This document shows positions 6,879 through 10,297 of a stretch of DNA of 10,297 nt, in pieces. Position 1 is the first letter of the stretch, and the number at the start of each line of letters is the position of its first letter. The translations under genes were made by a program, and so were the position numbers. Origin of the DNA: Deltaproteobacteria bacterium RIFOXYD12_FULL_50_9 (GTDB taxonomy: Bacteria; Desulfobacterota; Desulfobulbia; Desulfobulbales; CALZHT01); the NCBI GenBank assembly GCA_001799225.1, contig MGTA01000021.1, forward strand, positions 1-10,297, written 5' to 3'. The notes beneath the pieces were generated by a model. It worked only from the letters and a program-made list of their open reading frames with translations, searched no databases and was not told the origin of the DNA.

Positions 6879-7985
6879 CTATTCGGTTGGCAGGTATTTT
6901 TTGCGCAGGATAGCGGAAACATCACGAGTGAGGCCCAGTACCCGGGCTGCTAGATCCGGGGTCAGTGATCCGGTGCCGCAGCTTGGCGTGATCAGGCTCT
7001 GTCTGAGCAGGGCTGGCAGGTCCAGCTTGGCGCTGACCAGCTGGCCCGCCTGTTTTTCCCAGAGCGCGATCAGGGATTCCGGGGTCTCCTCGATAATATG
7101 GTTGCGTTCCGAGGTAGGGACTATGCCCCAGGCCAGGATGCCGCCTCGCGCCAGAAAGGCAAGCACCTGCTCCTTGTTGCCGATCAGTCGATCAAAAAAG
7201 CCATAGGCATCAAAGCTGAGGATATCGAGAGGTTGGGCCAGCAGGAAGCCCCAGTCGGTGTTGGCGCAGACGTGGATACCTGCCAGGCCGCCTGCTTCAT
7301 GGACGGCATTGATGACCTCGGTAAGGTCGGCGCTGATTGCCTCCTGGGAGATGCTGATAAAGGCGGATGAACCCAGGCCGGCCAGGGCTGGTTCGTCGAT
7401 GAACAGCAGGACCGGCTTACCGGCCTCCCCGAGCTTGGCGACCTGCCAGGCCGCCTTCATGGCCAACCCTTTAACCGCCATCTCCCTGATTGTTTCATCG
7501 TAGTAGCCGAGACGGCGGTTTTGATCGGTTAGGCCGGTAAGCAGGGTGAATGGCCCGGTGATCTGGCCCTTGACCGCCCGGATGCCCTCTTTGCTGCCGG
7601 TGGCGGCGGCAAGGCAATAGATGCCTGCAGCCCGATCCTGACTGACCTTGAAACGGGAGGTGGCGCGCAGGATTGGATCTTCGGAAACAGCCAGGTACTC
7701 CTCAAAAAAGGCGACCAGTTCTTCTTCAAAGCCGGCAGACTGGACATTAAAATAGGTACGGTTTTCATCTTCGGTGATGCCGGGAAATCCTTCGACAAAC
7801 TGCTGAAGCATGCCTTCGCCGGGTTTGCCGGGGAGTTGCGGCCACAATGGGATCTCTGGGGTATGGGCAAATATCCAGGCCAGGGCTTCGTTATGGTCGG
7901 TCAGCGGCAGGCTGCCGATCAGGGTCGGCAGGCCGTCTGCTTTAAAAGGTGCAGTTCGGATGAGGGGGGTGTCTTCAGTGCTCAT
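6879..7985 (-). CDS. MetE-like / UROD-superfamily methyltransferase (stand-alone catalytic half)
   Basis: The 368-residue protein matches the cobalamin-independent methionine synthase-like group, in the (beta/alpha)8 fold shared with UROD-type methyltransferases. It shows LPTLIGSLPL (19-28), IPLWPQLPGKPGEGML (45-60), KGQITGPFTLL (139-149), FIDEPAL (195-201), IHVC (237-240) and TPSCGTGSL (333-341). H238, C240 and C336 fit the MetE zinc ligands. The Glu expected about 20 residues after HxC appears to be replaced by Asp in ILSFDAYGF (D259). The N-terminal folate-binding half of MetE is absent. Proteins like this ('core-MetE') can make methionine from homocysteine with a methyl donor other than methyl-folate, often a methyl-corrinoid. 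Whether this one does so, or acts on another thiol or corrinoid protein, cannot be told from the sequence. The ATG has a weak AAAGG about 10 bases upstream. The gene is transcribed toward lysS but is separated from it by 211 bases and a strong palindrome. Confidence 0.85.
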   Translation of the reverse strand: MSTEDTPLIRTAPFKADGLPTLIGSLPLTDHNEALAWIFAHTPEIPLWPQLPGKPGEGMLQQFVEGFPGITEDENRTYFNVQSAGFEEELVAFFEEYLAVSEDPILRATSRFKVSQDRAAGIYCLAAATGSKEGIRAVKGQITGPFTLLTGLTDQNRRLGYYDETIREMAVKGLAMKAAWQVAKLGEAGKPVLLFIDEPALAGLGSSAFISISQEAISADLTEVINAVHEAGGLAGIHVCANTDWGFLLAQPLDILSFDAYGFFDRLIGNKEQVLAFLARGGILAWGIVPTSERNHIIEETPESLIALWEKQAGQLVSAKLDLPALLRQSLITPSCGTGSLTPDLAARVLGLTRDVSAILRKKYLPTE

Positions 7986-8038
7986 AAATTGTAGCCTTTG
8001 TTGAATTATTGGTTAATGATGACGTGGCTGAATATCTT

Positions 8039-8067
8039 TTGCTATCAACTCGTTCTCGGCTTGTCAA
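8039..8067 (-). promoter_or_regulatory. Possible promoter for the MetE-like gene
   Basis: On the minus strand a perfect -35 box TTGACA (8067-8062) is followed after 17 bases by TAGCAA (8044-8039), a poor -10 with 3 of 6 matches. The leader would be about 47 bases, too short for a SAM riboswitch. The remaining non-coding sequence 7986-8216 shows no open frame or obvious RNA. It seems to be a divergent promoter region serving this gene leftward and the tRNA rightward. Confidence 0.35.
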
Positions 8068-8124
8068 TGGATTTTATCGAGGCCGTTGTCCGGTTGACTG
8101 CAAGGGGGTAGCGCATGTCTTTCC

Positions 8125-8153
8125 TTGACTGGATTGGTCAAGTTGATTAAATT
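8125..8153 (+). promoter_or_regulatory. Possible promoter of the tRNA-Leu gene
   Basis: TTGACT (8125-8130, 5 of 6 matches to the -35 consensus) is followed after 17 bases by TAAATT (8148-8153, 4 of 6 matches to -10). Transcription would begin near 8160, giving a 5' leader of about 57 bases to be removed by RNase P. Spacing and position are right; the -10 is moderate. Confidence 0.45.
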
Positions 8154-8216
8154 CATTTTTTTACTCAGGAGGATAGACTGAAGGGTTCCACCTCAGCCTG
8201 ATTACCTCGAACTATC

Positions 8217-8302
8217 GCGAGAGTGGCGGAATTGGTAGACGCACTGGCCTTAGGAGCCAGCCCACTTGGTGGATGGGGGTTCGAGTCCCCCCTCTCGCAC
8301 CA
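8217..8302 (+). tRNA. tRNA-Leu, anticodon UAG
   Basis: This is a complete 86-base class II tRNA. The acceptor stem GCGAGAG (8217-8223) pairs with CTCTCGC (8292-8298), followed by discriminator A and an encoded CCA (8300-8302). The D arm contains GGCGGAATTGGTAGACGC. The anticodon stem CTGGC/GCCAG (8244-8248, 8256-8260) encloses loop CTTAGGA with anticodon TAG at 8251-8253, which reads CUN leucine codons. A long variable arm (8261-8275) and T arm GGGGG-TTCGAGT-CCCCC follow. The long variable arm and the discriminator A agree with leucine identity. It stands alone between divergent promoters, and tig follows with its own promoter. Confidence 0.97.
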
Positions 8303-8307
8303 GCATT

Positions 8308-8336
8308 TGCCGGCTTGCCGACCGGTGGCGCCGGTA
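8308..8336 (+). terminator. GC-rich hairpin after tRNA-Leu, possible terminator without a U-run
   Basis: Six bases beyond the tRNA CCA, CCGGC (8310-8314) can pair with GCCGG (8330-8334). It is flanked by G-U and T-A pairs, and a nested GCCG/TGGC (8317-8320, 8326-8329) lies across a two-base TT bulge. The stem is strong, but the next bases are TAAGACAACG, with no T tract. It may be a processing or 3'-end structure rather than a true intrinsic terminator. Confidence 0.25.
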
Positions 8337-8365
8337 TAAGACAACGCTTTGTGGCGAATGGCTTT

Positions 8366-8394
8366 TTCACATGGGTGGATGTAAAATATATATT
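8366..8394 (+). promoter_or_regulatory. Sigma70-type promoter for tig-clpP
   Basis: TTCACA (8366-8371, 5 of 6) and TATATT (8389-8394, 5 of 6) are separated by an ideal 17 bases in an AT-rich stretch. Transcription would begin around 8401, leaving a leader of about 120 bases before tig. A perfect TATAAT also occurs at 8402-8407 but has no good -35 partner. The leader contains a possible weak stem, CCTGGT (8430-8435) with ACCAGG (8464-8469). Confidence 0.55.
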
Positions 8395-8507
8395 AATGTA
8401 TTATAATTAGCGGGTAGAGGAGATAGCCCCCTGGTGCTGATCATGTGAGATGCAGGTGGTCTGACCAGGTAATTGGTTTATTTTGGCATAATTCATTTAA
8501 AAAAATA

Positions 8508-8515
8508 AAGGAAGG
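8508..8515 (+). promoter_or_regulatory. Ribosome binding site fixing the tig start
   Basis: AAGGAAGG lies 7 bases before ATG 8523. The frame is open back to ATG 8445, but the 26 residues gained there are not conserved trigger-factor sequence and the earlier ATG has no good site. Trigger factors typically begin MQV, as at 8523. Confidence 0.8.
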
Positions 8516-8522
8516 TCCCGGA

Positions 8523-9860
8523 ATGCAAGTTGTCGTTGAAGATGTCAGTGCACTGACTAAAAAGTTGAAGGTGGTTCTGCCTGCAGAACTAGTCGCAAAA
8601 AAAATTGGCGATGCGTATCAGGCGCTGAGCGGCAAGGTGGCGATCAAGGGGTTCCGAAAGGGTAAGGTACCGCAGCATATCCTGGAAAAGACCCATGGTG
8701 AGCAACTTAAGCAGGACGTTGCCGACAAGTTGGTGCAGGATACCTATTTTGATGCCTTGGAGCAGGTCAAGCTTGATGCCGTGGTTCATCCCGAGATTAA
8801 AAAACATGAGTATAGCGAGGATGGTTCTTTTGTCTACGAGGCAGAGGTCGATGTCAGACCGAAATTCGAACTTGGCCAGTATAAAGGCCTGGCCATCGAG
8901 CATCCGGAAGTCGCGGTCAGCGATGTCGAGATTGACCGCGAGATCAACCAGTTGCGCCGGGATATGGCGCCGTTGCGCACCGTGGCTGGGGATCGGCCGG
9001 CCCAGCTTGACGATGTGGCAATCATAGATTTTCAGGCCTTTGACAGTGGCAAGCTCATCAAGCAGGTCGGCGCTGTCGATTATACCGTTGACCTGGGTGC
9101 AGGCCGGAACGGTAAGGAGTTTGAGGCCAGGATTATCGGCATGAAAAAGGGTGATAAGGACACGATGGAGGTGCCGTTTCCGCCAAGTTTCCCGAATCCG
9201 CTGCTGGCCGGCAAGAAGGTTGAATTCCTGATTGAGGTCAAAGATGTTAAGGAACGGGTGCCGGCAGCGCTGGATGATGAGTTTGCCAAGGATGTCAATG
9301 AGGAGTTTCAGACCGTTGCCGATCTTAAGAAAAGTATCAGCGAGCGGCTCTTGAAGCAGAAGAAGGAGGCTGAGGAGGGTGATCTCTCTGATAAGCTTAT
9401 GCTGAAGCTGCTTGAAAATAACACCTTTGAAGTGCCGAATCGGTTGGTAGCCTACGAGGTTAATGAACTGATTAACCAGTTTGAAGCCAAGCTTAAGCAG
9501 CAGGGTATGACTCTGGAACTGGCCGGGGTCAAGACCGATGATCTGGTCAAACAGTATCGCGAGTCTGCCGAGCGCCGGGTCCGGGGCGATTTTGTTTTGA
9601 AGGCGATTGCCAAACAGGAGAGTGTGACGCTGAGCGATGAAGATATTGCTCAGGGATTTGCCCGGATTGCCGATGAGTATGGCATGACCGTGGATGAGGT
9701 CAAGAAGTATTTCCGCAAGCGCGAGGAGTTGCTGCCGTTTATGAATGAGATGCTTAATGAAAAGATTCTTAAATTGCTCCGGGAACATGCCGTGATCACC
9801 CCGGTGCCGGCAGCCTTGGTTGATACGCCGTCAGAGACGGAGTCTGGAGCAGCCGCATGA
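8523..9860 (+). CDS. tig: Trigger factor, ribosome-associated chaperone and prolyl isomerase
   Basis: Trigger factor binds ribosomal protein uL23 at the tunnel exit and shields nascent chains. The 445 residues match the usual 430-450. The N-terminal ribosome-binding domain (1 to about 120) contains the signature GFRKGKVP (43-50) in its ribosome-docking loop. The FKBP-like prolyl isomerase domain spans about 155-245 (DDVAIIDFQAF at 163-173, KVEFLIEVKDVKE at 232-244). The helical C-terminal chaperone domain covers about 250-430 and is rich in charged residues. The tail (431-445) is short and acidic/Ala-rich. The start is set by a good ribosome site and the family-typical MQVVVEDVSALTKKL. The last four bases, ATGA, also start clpP, so the two are translationally coupled. 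No key element is missing. Confidence 0.97.
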   Translation: MQVVVEDVSALTKKLKVVLPAELVAKKIGDAYQALSGKVAIKGFRKGKVPQHILEKTHGEQLKQDVADKLVQDTYFDALEQVKLDAVVHPEIKKHEYSEDGSFVYEAEVDVRPKFELGQYKGLAIEHPEVAVSDVEIDREINQLRRDMAPLRTVAGDRPAQLDDVAIIDFQAFDSGKLIKQVGAVDYTVDLGAGRNGKEFEARIIGMKKGDKDTMEVPFPPSFPNPLLAGKKVEFLIEVKDVKERVPAALDDEFAKDVNEEFQTVADLKKSISERLLKQKKEAEEGDLSDKLMLKLLENNTFEVPNRLVAYEVNELINQFEAKLKQQGMTLELAGVKTDDLVKQYRESAERRVRGDFVLKAIAKQESVTLSDEDIAQGFARIADEYGMTVDEVKKYFRKREELLPFMNEMLNEKILKLLREHAVITPVPAALVDTPSETESGAAA

Positions 9861-10297
9861 ATCTTGTCCCGATAGTTGTCGAACAGAGCCCCCGTGGTGA
9901 ACGGGCCTATGATATTTTCTCCCGGCTGCTTAAAGAGCGGATCATCTTTCTGGGTTCGACGGTCAGCGATGAGGTGGCCAATGTCGTTATCGCCCAGCTT
10001 CTCTTTCTTGAAGCCGATGATCCTGATAAGGACATAACCTTTTATATTAACTCGCCGGGCGGTTCGGTAACTGCCGGTCTGGCCATCTACGACACCATGC
10101 ACTATGTCAAGTGCGATATTGCCACTTTGTGCATGGGGCAGGCAGCCAGTATGGGAGCGCTGCTCCTGGCCGCCGGCACCGCCGGCAAGCGCTATGCCCT
10201 GCCCAACTCCCGTGTCCTTATCCATCAGCCCATGGGTGGGTATCAAGGTCAGGCAACCGAGATTGACATCCATGCCCGTGAGATCTTGCGGATGCGT
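9857..10297 (+). CDS. clpP: ATP-dependent Clp protease proteolytic subunit ClpP (runs off the right edge)
   Basis: ClpP is the serine peptidase of the ClpXP/ClpAP complexes. The first 147 codons are present and in frame to the end of the window. They include the axial-loop region MNLVPIVVEQSPRGERAYDI (1-20), LLKERIIFLGSTV (24-36), FYINSPGGSVTAGLAIYDTM (62-81), the nucleophile Ser98 in MGQAASMGALLL (93-104), and His123 in RVLIHQPMGG (119-128). The catalytic Asp (near 172) lies beyond the window. The ATG overlaps the tig stop (ATGA), and GGAG at 9846-9849, inside tig, is 7 bases upstream. Gene order tig-clpP is common and usually continues to clpX. Confidence 0.97.
   Translation, partial: MNLVPIVVEQSPRGERAYDIFSRLLKERIIFLGSTVSDEVANVVIAQLLFLEADDPDKDITFYINSPGGSVTAGLAIYDTMHYVKCDIATLCMGQAASMGALLLAAGTAGKRYALPNSRVLIHQPMGGYQGQATEIDIHAREILRMR

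Noticed and set aside
7986..8060. SAM riboswitch before the MetE-like gene
   Set aside because: The likely leader is under 60 bases and lacks the paired junction and terminator layout expected for a SAM riboswitch.
8217..8302. tRNA-Leu gene as an integration (att) site of a mobile element
   Set aside because: No integrase gene or duplicated tRNA 3' end is visible in the flanking sequence; tig follows with its own promoter.
8589..9788. 399-codon open frame on the minus strand opposite trigger factor
   Set aside because: It lies wholly inside tig in antisense and reads as Leu/Ile-rich text with no recognisable motif. Lys/Glu/Asp-rich tig codons read backwards give few stops. tig has intact motifs, promoter and ribosome site.

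Overview
The window is a block of core housekeeping genes from a Gram-negative (diderm) bacterium. The most likely source is a member of the Desulfobacterota (former Deltaproteobacteria). This is inferred from the lysS-lolC-lolD-bamA gene order, a BamA with an extra N-terminal periplasmic domain, and a short stand-alone MetE-like protein. It is not proven by any single marker. I see no transposase, integrase, phage gene, CRISPR array or defence system.

Left part (1-6667, all minus strand). In transcription order this is lysS (lysyl-tRNA synthetase), lolC/E (lipoprotein-release permease), lolD (its ATPase), bamA (outer-membrane protein insertase) and the first 105 codons of mfd (transcription-repair coupling factor), which leaves the window at position 1. 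lolC and lolD overlap by 4 bases if the first lolD ATG is used. bamA and mfd are 6 bases apart, so this looks like one envelope-biogenesis transcription unit. LolCD extracts lipoproteins from the inner membrane, and BamA assembles beta-barrels in the outer membrane together with lipoproteins delivered by that pathway.

Middle (6668-8216). A gene for a 368-residue protein of the cobalamin-independent methionine synthase/UROD superfamily lies on the minus strand upstream of lysS. It has its own candidate promoter at 8039-8067.

Right part (8217-10297, plus strand). A complete tRNA-Leu(UAG) gene is followed by a strong sigma70-type promoter, tig (trigger factor) and the first 147 codons of clpP, which overlaps tig by ATGA. 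The tig-clpP pair is a protein-folding and protein-turnover operon that commonly continues into clpX and lon.

The least-explained structure is a pair of palindromic intergenic elements. One is a 45-bp perfect hairpin just after the MetE-like gene (6833-6877). The other is a compound inverted repeat between lysS and lolC (5102-5186). Both carry TAGGGG(C/T)GT-type outer ends. The second overlaps the lysS stop codon and supplies an alternative ATG for lolC that would add a repeat-encoded N-terminal peptide.
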